A DNA stretch of 64,000 nucleotides. Source: JABDQZ01 sp963801985 (GTDB lineage: Bacteria; Pseudomonadota; Gammaproteobacteria; Chromatiales; Chromatiaceae). Of this stretch, positions 1-8,385 are shown piece after piece. The translations under genes and the position numbers were made by a program. The stretch's first letter is position 1. Every line of letters begins with the position of its first letter. The notes below the pieces were generated by a model. It was given only the letters and a program-made list of their open reading frames with translations. It made no database searches and had not been told where the DNA came from. Where the stretch lies: assembly GCA_963801985.1 (NCBI GenBank), contig CAWDGV010000005.1, positions 1 to 64,000 on the forward strand, given 5' to 3'.

Positions 1-94
1 CGCACCCGCACAGAAATCACCTGGTGATGTCGATCATGATTGTGCAGTTGAAGGACTGGATAAAGTTCGAGAGGAAATTGAGTTCGGAAATTAA
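1..94 (+). CDS. 3' end of an unidentified gene (partial)
   Basis: The window opens inside a reading frame that starts at base 2 and ends at the TAA at 92-94. About 30 residues are visible, including an Asp-His-Asp-Cys stretch and a charged end (GLDKVREEIEFGN). The composition looks like a real protein tail and not a random frame, and a Zur-controlled operon begins shortly downstream. The family cannot be named from so short a piece. It is upstream of the Zur box, so it is probably not part of the zinc operon. Confidence 0.35.
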   Translation, partial: APAQKSPGDVDHDCAVEGLDKVREEIEFGN

Positions 95-261
95 GTTATT
101 GTTGATGAGCTTACCCGTCCTGCAGTGTGATGGTTCATTTCCAATTCAGCTGCAATGTCCGCTTATACAGAGCAGTAAGCTTACTGGGCTAAAATCCCGA
201 AATTCACCGTTGCCCCGTCAACGTGCTCACCAGCTCTTTTGGTTTAAAATAATACCGCCCA

Positions 262-283
262 AAATGTTATAATATAACGTAAA
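262..283 (+). promoter_or_regulatory. Zur (zinc uptake regulator) operator
   Basis: A perfect palindrome, GTTATA-A-TATAAC (265-277), sits in the context AAATGTTATAATATAACGT. This matches the gammaproteobacterial Zur box (GAAATGTTATANTATAACATTTC) at nearly every inner position. It lies about 20-75 bp before the candidate starts of the first zinc-operon gene. Zn-loaded Zur is expected to bind here and repress the operon when zinc is sufficient. The genes that follow fit this reading. Confidence 0.85.
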
Positions 284-303
284 TTTATGTTAGGCTTCAG
301 TGC

Positions 304-639
304 ATGAACTTGTGCGCAGCACCAGCTTTTCTGAGAATGAATCAACAACAATGGCGAACACTCTTGCTTGCCACTGTGCTGTTTTTCGCCCAGGTTTTTT
401 TTCAATTACATGGCCTGGCGCATTTTGACGATTCAGACCATGATGGACAAAGCCAAGAGCTCTGTGTTCTCTGCATTCTTGCCTCGGGGCTTGATAGTGG
501 CTATGTCCCAAACTTAGCTGCAAATAATTGCCCAAATCAATCTGTCCAAAACATCGAAAATACTTATTCGTTTGTTGCAGATTTCGTCTTCAACGCCTTT
601 GCTGTACGCGCCCCGCCTTTTAATACTTCAATCGTATAA
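304..639 (+). CDS. Small membrane/periplasmic DUF2946-like protein, putative zinc chaperone of the uptake operon
   Basis: A 111-residue protein with an N-terminal hydrophobic helix, then an acidic His stretch (HGLAHFDDSDHD), a CVLC pair and a C-terminal RAPP motif. This architecture resembles DUF2946-type small proteins that are often annotated as zinc chaperones of ABC zinc-uptake systems. The His/Asp cluster and CxxC pair could bind Zn2+. It is the first gene after the Zur box and precedes the outer-membrane barrel by about 60 bp, so it is probably Zn-repressed and co-transcribed. The start is uncertain: ATG 304 has no clear ribosome site, and ATG 337 (MNQQQWRTLL) would put the hydrophobic helix right at the N-terminus. 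The function is inferred from context. Confidence 0.6.
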   Translation: MNLCAAPAFLRMNQQQWRTLLLATVLFFAQVFFQLHGLAHFDDSDHDGQSQELCVLCILASGLDSGYVPNLAANNCPNQSVQNIENTYSFVADFVFNAFAVRAPPFNTSIV

Positions 640-700
640 AACCTGATTCTTGCTGCCTGCCATAAAAATGGTGGGTGTTTTGTATTGCATTGGAGAAAAC

Positions 701-2125
701 ATGAATAAGAAAATTGTGAGCACTGCCATGGCAGTAGCGTTAAGTACACCTGTGAGTGCTTTTTCATCAGAGTCAACCGATATAGCTGAATTGAAACAGA
801 TGCTGCTGGAAATGAAACAGCAGCATGAGCAACAAATTCAAGCCTTGGAAAAGCGGGTTGAACAGGCTGAATCGCGCGCTATAGCGGCTGAGAAAAAAGT
901 GGAAAGCACGGAAAATAAAGTTGCTGCGGTAGAGGAAAAAGTTCAGACAAAACCGGGTGCAGGAGACAATAGTTTTAACCCGGCTATCAGCCTGGTTTTA
1001 CAAGGTGGAATCAGCAGCTATTCAAAAGACCCGGAAGACTATCATTTAGAAGGAATGCCTTTAGGTGGTGAAGCCAGACTGAACGATGAAGGATTGGCGC
1101 TTTGGGAAACCGAACTGACTGCATCAGCTAATGTCGATAATCTTTTCTATGGGCAGGCTACTATTGGCCTGCATACGCATGATGGTGAAACTGAGGTAGA
1201 TGTTGAAGAGGCTTTTGTTGATACGCTCTCATTACCTGCTGGTTTCGGTGTCCGCTTTGGCCGTTTTTATTCATCACTAGGTTATTTGAATGAACGCCAC
1301 ACCCATACCTGGGATTTTGCCGATGCCCCGTTGGCTTATCTGGCATTTCTGGGAGGGCAATATCGTGATGATGGCATTAGGGGGAGTTGGGTAGCTCCAC
1401 TTGATACGGTATTCCTGGAACTGGGTGCAGAAGCTTTGCGTGGCGGTGCCTATCCTGGTGGTGGCAATGACGGTGACTTTGGAGCCGTGCAAAATGTCTT
1501 TGCCAAGATCGGCGGTGATGTTGGCCGGGATAACAGTTGGCAGGTTGGCCTGGCTTATCTGAATATTGACGTTGATTCACGTTCAGCCGGTGGTCATGGA
1601 CACGATCATGGTGGAGGGAATGAAGGCAGCAAATTTTCCGGTGATTCAGACTTAACCGTTTTTGATGCAGTCTGGAAAACCGATCTTGGTAATGATAGAG
1701 CCATTACATTACAGGGTGAATATTTATGGCGTGACGAAGATGGACGGGTTAGCGTTTCGGAAGGACTTGGCGATGCCCTGTTTGGCTATGACGGTGATCA
1801 GAAAGGCTGGTATTTACAAGGCCTTTACCAGTTTAATCGCCAGTGGCGCACGGGACTTCGCTATGACCATCTAACGGCTGACAACAATTTATCCATGATT
1901 AGTAACACTACTGGTGAAGCGGATGATGAAATATTTGAGGAATCCGGCTTTGAAAGCAGTAGCCATGATCCAGACAGGTGGTCAGCGATGGTTGACTGGT
2001 CACCCAGTGAGTTCAGTCGTCTACGCTTGCAATACTCCAGGGACAATTCACGTGAAGAAACAGATGACCAGTGGTTTCTTCAGTACATTATGACACTTGG
2101 CGCACATGGTGCTCATAGTTACTGA
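701..2125 (+). CDS. His-rich outer-membrane beta-barrel protein (putative zinc porin)
   Basis: About 474 residues. The start is ATG 701, which has a GGAGA ribosome site 5 bases upstream and directly begins a signal peptide ending near SAFS. A charged heptad-type coiled coil follows (roughly residues 30-85, Glu/Lys/Gln-rich), then a long series of alternating beta strands typical of an outer-membrane barrel, ending in an aromatic residue (HSY). A loop near residue 310 carries GGHGHDHGGG, an obvious metal-binding stretch. The position in a Zur operon, between the small metal-site protein and ZnuA, argues for a role in passing zinc or a zinc complex across the outer membrane. No TonB box or plug domain is evident, so it looks like a porin and not a TonB-dependent receptor. 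Substrate not proven. Confidence 0.7.
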   Translation: MNKKIVSTAMAVALSTPVSAFSSESTDIAELKQMLLEMKQQHEQQIQALEKRVEQAESRAIAAEKKVESTENKVAAVEEKVQTKPGAGDNSFNPAISLVLQGGISSYSKDPEDYHLEGMPLGGEARLNDEGLALWETELTASANVDNLFYGQATIGLHTHDGETEVDVEEAFVDTLSLPAGFGVRFGRFYSSLGYLNERHTHTWDFADAPLAYLAFLGGQYRDDGIRGSWVAPLDTVFLELGAEALRGGAYPGGGNDGDFGAVQNVFAKIGGDVGRDNSWQVGLAYLNIDVDSRSAGGHGHDHGGGNEGSKFSGDSDLTVFDAVWKTDLGNDRAITLQGEYLWRDEDGRVSVSEGLGDALFGYDGDQKGWYLQGLYQFNRQWRTGLRYDHLTADNNLSMISNTTGEADDEIFEESGFESSSHDPDRWSAMVDWSPSEFSRLRLQYSRDNSREETDDQWFLQYIMTLGAHGAHSY

Positions 2126-2143
2126 TCCATTGGATGAAATGTT

Positions 2144-3043
2144 ATGAATATTCCATTTAAACAAACTATAGCCTTGCTGGGGTTGTTGTTGCTGCCAGTG
2201 GCGGCATTCGCTAAATTAAATGTATTTGCCTGTGAACCGGAGTGGGCTGCGTTAACCACGGAGCTGGCCGGTGAGCATGCGAAGGTTTTTGCAGCCACTC
2301 ATGCAGGTCAGGATCCTCACCATATTCAGGCCAGGCCATCTTTGATTGCTAAATTGCGCAATGCAGATTTAGCTGTTTGTACAGGCGCAGAACTTGAAAC
2401 CGGCTGGATGCCGATGCTACAAAGGAAAGCGAGTAATCCGAAGGTTCTACCTGGAAAAGCTGGATATTTTGAGGCCACGAAACAAGTTCAGTTGTTGGAG
2501 ATACCCACTAGTCTGGATCGTGCGGAAGGTGATGTCCACGGAGATGGTAATCCACACATCCATCTGGACCCGCGGAGAATACTCAATGTTGCAATTAAGT
2601 TATCTGCACGTCTTCAGGATATAGATCCTGACAACAAGAGAAATTATCAAATTCGTCTTGAGCAGTTCATTGATAGATGGCAGCCAATGATTCAACAATG
2701 GGAGAAAAGATCGGCTTCCCTGGTTGGCAAGCAAGTGATCGTACATCACCGGGAGTGGATTTACCTGCTTGATTGGTTGGGAATGAAACGTATTGGTTCG
2801 CTGGAACCGAAACCCGGAATTCCGCCTTCCCTGGAGCATCTTGCACATCTTAAACAACAGTCTGCAGACCTGATCATTATTTCGCCGTTAAATAATACCA
2901 AGCCATCGAACTGGCTGCATGAACAGACGGGAACACCTGTCGTGATTTTGCCGCAAACTGTGAGCGCAGTACCAGACAGTGGCAATTTGTTTGATTTTTT
3001 CAATGAAATTATCAGGCGACTGACAGAAGAGGAAAAAGTGTGA
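2144..3043 (+). CDS. znuA: ZnuA-like zinc-binding protein of an ABC importer
   Basis: A 299-residue periplasmic metal-binding protein of cluster A-I. A signal peptide ends near AFA. The expected metal-site blocks are present: DPHHIQARPS, NPHIHLDPRR and VHHREWIYLLDWLGM, corresponding to the family motifs DPHxYxPxPS, NPHxWLDP and the third His segment. The long His-rich loop of enterobacterial ZnuA is absent, but DVHGDGNPHIH may substitute for it. The stop overlaps the permease start by 4 bases, so the two are translationally coupled. The Zur box favours zinc over Mn or Fe. Confidence 0.85.
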   Translation: MNIPFKQTIALLGLLLLPVAAFAKLNVFACEPEWAALTTELAGEHAKVFAATHAGQDPHHIQARPSLIAKLRNADLAVCTGAELETGWMPMLQRKASNPKVLPGKAGYFEATKQVQLLEIPTSLDRAEGDVHGDGNPHIHLDPRRILNVAIKLSARLQDIDPDNKRNYQIRLEQFIDRWQPMIQQWEKRSASLVGKQVIVHHREWIYLLDWLGMKRIGSLEPKPGIPPSLEHLAHLKQQSADLIIISPLNNTKPSNWLHEQTGTPVVILPQTVSAVPDSGNLFDFFNEIIRRLTEEEKV

Positions 3044-3798
3044 CTTTATTTGATCTCACTTTACTCGGCCCACCTTTATTAGCCGGGATAATCGTACTTG
3101 GCACTCACGTTCCTCTCGGTCGCCAGGTGCTTGCTCGCGGCATTATTTTTATTGATCTTGCAGTAGCGCAATTGGCGGGTCTCGGTGTGATCCTGGTACA
3201 TGTGCTCCATGATCAACCGCAGGGGTGGGGCATTCAACTGTCAGCTTTTTTAGCGGCGCTTGCCGGCTCTATGGGGTTGAGATGGGCAGAACGACATTGG
3301 GCCGACATTCTCGAGGCATTGATTGGAATCATATTTGTCCTGTCAGTTACTGCGGCTTTAATCCTTCTGGCGAACGATCCTCATGGTGGTGAACGTTTAA
3401 AAGACCTGTTGTCAGGTCAATTACTCTGGGTAACCTATAATGATCTCTGGCTGCCGTTTGTATTATCAGTTGGGATATTGGTGGCCTGGTTCAAGGGCCG
3501 GGCTGTAGAAAACCCGACATTGTTTTATGTGTTATTTGCATTAGGTATAACAACCTCGGTCCAATTGGTTGGTGTCTACCTGGTATTTGCCAGCCTTATC
3601 ATTCCTGCCCTGGTAACACGTTCAAAATACGGACTGATAATGGCATACGCTATCGGCCTTGTTGGTTATATACTTGGTTTGATTGGATCGGTTTTTTCAG
3701 ATTTACCAACCGGTCCACTTGTAGTTTGGGCAATGGCAATTGCTGCGCTGATATTTGCTGTTTTTCGAAGCAAGATTCTGAGACAGTCTGACATTTAA
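3040..3798 (+). CDS. znuB: ZnuB-like zinc ABC transporter permease
   Basis: A 252-residue ABC-3 family permease with about eight hydrophobic segments. It starts with GTG at 3040, overlapping the ZnuA stop (GTGA), with GAGGAAAA as ribosome site. The conserved region near residues 165-200 (ALGITTSVQLVGVYLV, SLIIPALVTR) matches the family. No ATPase (ZnuC) gene follows: the next gene is an unrelated kinase-like protein after a 214-bp gap. Either ZnuC is encoded elsewhere, perhaps left of the window, or the permease shares an ATPase. Confidence 0.85.
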   Translation: MTLFDLTLLGPPLLAGIIVLGTHVPLGRQVLARGIIFIDLAVAQLAGLGVILVHVLHDQPQGWGIQLSAFLAALAGSMGLRWAERHWADILEALIGIIFVLSVTAALILLANDPHGGERLKDLLSGQLLWVTYNDLWLPFVLSVGILVAWFKGRAVENPTLFYVLFALGITTSVQLVGVYLVFASLIIPALVTRSKYGLIMAYAIGLVGYILGLIGSVFSDLPTGPLVVWAMAIAALIFAVFRSKILRQSDI

Positions 3799-4012
3799 AA
3801 TTTTCATTTCGAAAAATGATTTGGTTCAGAGTATGCCCGACAAACAACCGCTGGGAAAATTTATCGAGTTAACATCATGAACCAGCACAGTATATTTATT
3901 TTTGGGCAGTCGTTTACCGAATATGGTCGAGGTGCATGCCTGTAAACATGACAACCGTATTGATATCGAGTTTGTTCAAGCACATTAACTTAACTTTGCG
4001 GTACCAACCTCA

Positions 4013-4993
4013 ATGAATCAGAATTTCCAGGATGTTGCCCGTTTGGCAATGGTGGCAGATACAATCTTTCATATCGGAGAAATTCAGTCTTTGTGGAGTG
4101 GTTATGGCAAAATCATGCGATATGGTTTGACTGGCTGTGATCATCAAAGCGTGGTAATCAAACACGTGAAGCTACCGGATAAGGCGCATCATCCTCGTGG
4201 ATGGAATACAGATATCTCTCATCAGCGTAAGGTCAAGTCCTACCATGTAGAGAGCACTTGGTACCGTGACTGGGCTCAATATTGCGATAAATCTTGCCGT
4301 GTGCCCCAATGCTTTGCCCTTAAAGAGGATGATGAAGAATTCCTCATGGTACTTGAAGACCTGGATGCCAGTGGTTTTGCGCTGCGCAAGAATTCAGTCT
4401 CAATGGCCAATATGCAGGCCTGTTTATCCTGGCTGGCGAACTTTCATGCCACTTTTATGGGGCAGGTTGCGACTGGACTTTGGCAAGTGGGTACCTATTG
4501 GCACCTGGATACACGTCCCGATGAGTTAGAGGCTTTGGATGATTCCACCTTAAAAGGCGCAGCTGAGAAAATCGACCAGTGCCTGAACACAGCCCGTTAC
4601 CAGACTTTTGTGCATGGCGATGCGAAGCTGGCTAACTTCTGTTTTTCAGAGTCGGGTGAGCAGGTGGCGGCCGTCGATTTCCAGTATGTCGGTGGTGGCT
4701 GCGGCATGAAGGATGTAGCCTATTTCATCGGCAGTTGCCTTTATGAAGAGGACTGCGAGCGATATGAGAGCGTATTGCTCGATTATTATTTTGATCAGTT
4801 GCGCAGCTCGCTGTTGGTACGTGACAGTGCTATTGACCTTGATGAGCTGGTGCAGGAATGGCGGGCACTTTATCCTGTTGCCTGGACTGACTTCCATCGT
4901 TTCGTCAAGGGGTGGAGTCCAGGGCACTGGAAAATTCACAGCTACAGCGAAAGAATTGCCCGTGAAGTTGTAGCTCAATTAAGTGTCGCTTAA
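4013..4993 (+). CDS. Ecdysteroid-kinase/CHK-like small-molecule phosphotransferase
   Basis: A 326-residue protein with a kinase-like fold of the aminoglycoside phosphotransferase/EcKinase group. The catalytic loop is HGDAKLANF (H201, D203, N208) and the metal motif is DFQ in AVDFQYVGGG, followed by KDVAYFIGS as in the EcKL/CHK family. An N-terminal lysine (VVIKHVKLP) fits the ATP-anchoring residue. The substrate is unknown; bacterial members are thought to phosphorylate small hydroxylated molecules. It ends 3 bases before the next gene, so the two are probably co-transcribed, and it heads a run of sugar genes. The GTACCAACCTCA leader has no strong ribosome site, so the start is moderately certain. 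Confidence 0.65.
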   Translation: MNQNFQDVARLAMVADTIFHIGEIQSLWSGYGKIMRYGLTGCDHQSVVIKHVKLPDKAHHPRGWNTDISHQRKVKSYHVESTWYRDWAQYCDKSCRVPQCFALKEDDEEFLMVLEDLDASGFALRKNSVSMANMQACLSWLANFHATFMGQVATGLWQVGTYWHLDTRPDELEALDDSTLKGAAEKIDQCLNTARYQTFVHGDAKLANFCFSESGEQVAAVDFQYVGGGCGMKDVAYFIGSCLYEEDCERYESVLLDYYFDQLRSSLLVRDSAIDLDELVQEWRALYPVAWTDFHRFVKGWSPGHWKIHSYSERIAREVVAQLSVA

Positions 4994-4996
4994 ACA

Positions 4997-5887
4997 ATGA
5001 AACTTACTCCTGAAAATCTTGTTTACCTTTCACAATGTGCGATTGCAGCGGCACAACAGGCCGGTGAACTGATTGCAGGTTATGCTGACAAAAACGTTGC
5101 GGTTCAGACCAAGCAGGGTGGTGATACTTTTGCTTCACAGGTGGTGACCGAGGTGGATCTGCGTAGTGAAGCGATTATTGTCGAGGCGCTGCAATCAACT
5201 ATCGAACGGTTTGACTTGGGACTGTTGACCGAGGAGAGCGTGGACGATGGTGCACGTCTGGTTAAGGACTATTTCTGGTGCATAGATCCTGTCGATGGCA
5301 CTTTGTCCTTCATAGAGGCTGTGCCTGGTTATGCTGTCTCGATAGCACTGGTATCAAAGACAGGAGACCCGACAATCGGTGTTGTTTATGATCCGTTGTC
5401 AAAAATGCTTTACACAGCGGTAAAAGGACAGGGTGCATTGCGTAATGGTGAACCATGGACACTTCCCCCATCTGCATCGCTATTCGGCAAGCCACTCACG
5501 CTGGTGATTGATCGCAGTATGGAAGCACAGCCGTTTTATCCAGGGTTGCTTGAACAGTTTGAGTCTATTGCCCAGAAGAGTAGTGCAACAGGCTTAAAAA
5601 CCTTGCACAAGGGAGGGGCGGTGATGAATGGATGCTGGGTATTGGAAAACCCTCCAGGCTGTTATTTCAAATTTCCCAAACCACAAGATGGAGGCGGAAG
5701 TTTGTGGGATTTTGCCGCCATCACCTGCCTGTTTCATGAGCTGGGTGCGACCGCGACCGATTTTCATGGTCAACCTCTTGAGCTCAATAATGCCGAATCG
5801 ACTTTTATGAACAAGCGTGGTGTGCTTTTTACCACGAATCAGTCACTGGTCGGGGAAATCCAGGGGCTTGATTTAAACCTGTGGTGA
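4997..5887 (+). CDS. Inositol monophosphatase-family phosphatase
   Basis: A 296-residue member of the Mg2+-dependent, Li+-sensitive phosphatase superfamily (IMPase, CysQ, FBPase). The metal-binding signature is complete: Glu pair in LLTEES (about residues 79-80), DPVDGT (97-102) and WDFAAI near residue 235. The substrate cannot be set by sequence; candidates are inositol phosphate, a sugar phosphate, or 3'-phosphoadenosine 5'-phosphate. Location between a small-molecule kinase-like gene and glucose/gluconate genes favours a sugar or polyol phosphate, which is inference. The ATG lies 3 bases after the preceding stop. Confidence 0.75.
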   Translation: MKLTPENLVYLSQCAIAAAQQAGELIAGYADKNVAVQTKQGGDTFASQVVTEVDLRSEAIIVEALQSTIERFDLGLLTEESVDDGARLVKDYFWCIDPVDGTLSFIEAVPGYAVSIALVSKTGDPTIGVVYDPLSKMLYTAVKGQGALRNGEPWTLPPSASLFGKPLTLVIDRSMEAQPFYPGLLEQFESIAQKSSATGLKTLHKGGAVMNGCWVLENPPGCYFKFPKPQDGGGSLWDFAAITCLFHELGATATDFHGQPLELNNAESTFMNKRGVLFTTNQSLVGEIQGLDLNLW

Positions 5888-6071
5888 TGCCGCCAGTGAC
5901 TCAGAATGGGTAAAAGCCATCTCTGCTGGACTTGCTTCAAATCTGTAGACACTCAGTCGTCAAAAATCAAAACAGAATGCCTGGAAAAAAATTGCAACAC
6001 TCAAGAAAGAAGTATTCTTTTTGCAGGTCTCATGTGTTATCAATGTGGACGACCGATAAGAGGGTGATGCA

Positions 6072-6575
6072 TTGCCAAATTCAGCTATTTCAACGATCGT
6101 GGTTATGGGAGTTTCTGGTGCCGGTAAAACCACACTTGGGAAAGCTCTGGCGTTATCGCTCGATTGGGAGTTTTTAGAGGGAGACGATTTTCATCCTTCG
6201 GCCAATATTAAAAAAATGAAAAATAATATTGCACTGGATGACGATGATCGATGGCCCTGGTTAATGGCATTAAATGAGCAAATAAAACAAAACCAGTTGT
6301 CTGGTATTTTTTCTGTAGTTTCCTGTTCAGCCTTGAAAAAGATCCACCGGGAAATTTTGCGTAAAGGTATCAACAACATTAAGTTTGTTTATCTTTATGG
6401 TGAACCACAATTGATTCAACAACGTTTAAATGACCGAAAAAATCATTTTATGTCCGCTGATTTGCTGGATAGTCAACTTGCTTCGTTAGAGGTTCCCGAA
6501 AATGCGCTGCTTGTTTCCATTGATTTACCTGTTGGCGAACAGGTAAATGCGGTTCGGGAACATCTGAATATTTAG
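6072..6575 (+). CDS. gntK: Gluconokinase
   Basis: A 167-residue protein of the GntK family (ATP + D-gluconate -> 6-phosphogluconate + ADP). It has a P-loop GVSGAGKTT (residues 13-21), the gluconokinase signature EGDDFHP soon after, and VVSCSALKKIHR as in family members. Length is typical (about 165-175). The start is taken as TTG 6072 because GAGGG at 6060-6064 is correctly spaced. The first in-frame ATG (6105) would fall just before the P-loop glycine and remove the first beta strand. It is 8 bases from the lactonase gene and forms an operon with it and the glucose dehydrogenase. Confidence 0.88.
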   Translation: MPNSAISTIVVMGVSGAGKTTLGKALALSLDWEFLEGDDFHPSANIKKMKNNIALDDDDRWPWLMALNEQIKQNQLSGIFSVVSCSALKKIHREILRKGINNIKFVYLYGEPQLIQQRLNDRKNHFMSADLLDSQLASLEVPENALLVSIDLPVGEQVNAVREHLNI

Positions 6576-6583
6576 CCTGAATC

Positions 6584-7432
6584 ATGGAAGTGTACCAGAG
6601 CAAAATTTTGATTGAAGGTTTGTCATTTCCAGAAAGCCCCAGATGGCATGAAGGGAATTTCTGGTTTACCGATCAGCATGCTAAACGTGTTTACCGATTA
6701 CACCTGGATGGAAAACTCGAAACGATTATAGAAACTGAGGATCTTCCTGGCGGACTGGGCTGGTTGCCCGATGGCAGTTTGCTTGTGGTTTACATGACTC
6801 GTCGTCAAATTATGAAATGGAATGGTTCTGAACTGGAACTTTATGCTGACCTGTCCAGGCATGCTTCATTTCACTGCAATGATATGGTGATAGATGAGGA
6901 AGGGCGCATTTATGCCGGTAATTTCGGTTTTGATTTGCATGGTGGTGATGAGCAGACTTCAGCGGAACTGTTATTAATTGATAAAAATCGCCTGATTTCT
7001 GTGGAATCAAGCGAAGTCGTTTTTCCCAATGGCAGCGTGATTACTCCAGATAAAAAACATCTGATTGTAGCTGAAACCTTTGCCCATCGACTCACGGACT
7101 TTAAGCTTGATGGTTATGGGAAAATTAAATCATCCCGAACATGGGCAGAGCTTGGGGATGTAACACCCGATGGCATTTGTCTTGATGATGCCGGAATGAT
7201 CTGGGTGGCGTCACCGGGGACTCATGAGGTCATACGTGTGAAACATGGCGGTAGTAAAGTGAGTTTTTGTAATACCCGTGGAACTCCTTATGCCTGCATG
7301 TTAGGTGGAGAAGCGCGAAAAACCTTGTACATTTGTACATCCGAAACAGATGATCCTGAGAAAGCCATACAATTGAAATCAGGAAGGATTGAGGCTGTTG
7401 ACGTTGATGCAAAGGGTGCTGGTTTGCCTTAA
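6584..7432 (+). CDS. SMP-30/gluconolactonase family lactonase
   Basis: A 282-residue six-bladed beta-propeller protein. The divalent-metal ligands of the SMP-30 family are visible: Glu17 in FPESPRW, Asn in CNDMVID, Asn in the PNGS segment and Asp in TPDGICLDD. There is no signal peptide, so it should act in the cytoplasm. Between gluconokinase and glucose 1-dehydrogenase the natural reaction is hydrolysis of D-glucono-1,5-lactone to gluconate. Family members also hydrolyse other sugar lactones, so specificity is inferred from context. Confidence 0.8.
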   Translation: MEVYQSKILIEGLSFPESPRWHEGNFWFTDQHAKRVYRLHLDGKLETIIETEDLPGGLGWLPDGSLLVVYMTRRQIMKWNGSELELYADLSRHASFHCNDMVIDEEGRIYAGNFGFDLHGGDEQTSAELLLIDKNRLISVESSEVVFPNGSVITPDKKHLIVAETFAHRLTDFKLDGYGKIKSSRTWAELGDVTPDGICLDDAGMIWVASPGTHEVIRVKHGGSKVSFCNTRGTPYACMLGGEARKTLYICTSETDDPEKAIQLKSGRIEAVDVDAKGAGLP

Positions 7433-7453
7433 ATAAATATCATTGGGGGGTCT

Positions 7454-8269
7454 ATGCATTTTCTTGAAACAAATATTCTACGAGGACAACGGGCAATAGT
7501 AACAGGGGGTAGTTCTGGTATTGGAGCCGCTGTTTGCAGGGCACTTGGAAAAGCTGGCGCGCGGGTTGTCGTTAATTATCTGTCAAATGAAAAAGAAGCG
7601 ATGCGGGTTGTAAATGACATCGTTGCTGACGGTGGTGAGGCGATGGCTATCCAGGCAGATGTAAGTAAAGAAGAGGATGTGAAACGCATTTTTTCTGAAA
7701 CAATTAATACTTGGGGTAGTGTCGATATTCTGGTGGCGAATGCAGGAATGCAGTGGGATGGCCCCATTGAGGAGATGACTCTTCAACAGTGGAATAAAGT
7801 AATTGATGTAAATCTGACGGGCCAGTTTTTGTGTGCCAGGGAAGCGGTTATCGAGTTTAAACGGAGTGGTATTGATACCGAGTTATCCTGTTCTGCCGGC
7901 AAGATCATCTGTATGTCATCGGTTCACGACATTATTCCCTGGGCAGGGCATGTTAATTATGCGACGTCTAAAGCTGGTTTATTAATGTTTATGAAAAGCC
8001 TGGCGCAGGAAGTGGCTCACCTGGGTATCCGGGTAAACGGAATTTCTCCTGGAGCGATTAAAACACCAATCAATACAAGTGCCTGGGAAACACCTGAAGC
8101 CGAGGCTGAGTTGATTAAACTGATTCCTTACCAGAGAGTTGGAGAACCTATGGATATAGGTCGGGCAGCAGTTTGGCTGGCCTCTGATGCCTCTGACTAC
8201 ATGACAGGAACAACGATGTACATTGATGGTGGCATGACATTGTATCCGGGATTCAGAGAGGGTGGTTAA
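7454..8269 (+). CDS. SDR-family glucose 1-dehydrogenase
   Basis: A 271-residue classical short-chain dehydrogenase. Cofactor motif TGGSSGIG (17-24), NAG (96-98), catalytic Ser155/156, Tyr169 and Lys173 (YATSK), and a C-terminus of the form TGTTMYIDGGMTLYPGF, which resembles Bacillus-type glucose 1-dehydrogenases (YPSF). The expected reaction is glucose + NAD(P)+ -> glucono-1,5-lactone + NAD(P)H in the cytosol. A GGGGGG run just before ATG 7454 acts as ribosome site. The lactonase and gluconokinase directly upstream give strong support. SDR substrates are hard to assign by sequence alone. Confidence 0.78.
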   Translation: MHFLETNILRGQRAIVTGGSSGIGAAVCRALGKAGARVVVNYLSNEKEAMRVVNDIVADGGEAMAIQADVSKEEDVKRIFSETINTWGSVDILVANAGMQWDGPIEEMTLQQWNKVIDVNLTGQFLCAREAVIEFKRSGIDTELSCSAGKIICMSSVHDIIPWAGHVNYATSKAGLLMFMKSLAQEVAHLGIRVNGISPGAIKTPINTSAWETPEAEAELIKLIPYQRVGEPMDIGRAAVWLASDASDYMTGTTMYIDGGMTLYPGFREGG

Positions 8270-8340
8270 AAGTTGCATGATAACAAACAGCATAGCTGTG
8301 AAATCGTCATGCTGATTGTAGCGACTATGTAAAATTTTCC

Positions 8341-8364
8341 CAACTGGAACATTGGCTCCAGTTG
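8341..8364 (+). other. Hairpin between glucose dehydrogenase and glucosidase genes
   Basis: CAACTGGA (8341-8348) pairs perfectly with TCCAGTTG (8357-8364) around an 8-base loop. The sequence after it (ATTTTCCC) has only a short T run. It could be a weak terminator, an RNA-processing site or a 5' stabilising element of the glucosidase message, 21 bases before that start codon. Confidence 0.4.
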
Positions 8365-8385
8365 ATTTTCCCTTAGGCCGCAAAG

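Noticed and set aside
24..272. An 82-codon frame before the Zur box
   Set aside because: No ribosome site, no family resemblance, and its first part overlaps the better-looking protein tail in frame 2.
3909..3988. A short frame ending VEVHACKHDNRIDIEFVQAH before the kinase-like gene
   Set aside because: It looks like a protein tail, but only about 25 codons are open and no family could be named, so it is not listed as a gene.
5932..6177. An 81-codon frame upstream of gluconokinase
   Set aside because: It overlaps the start of gntK in another frame and has no domain; a chance frame.
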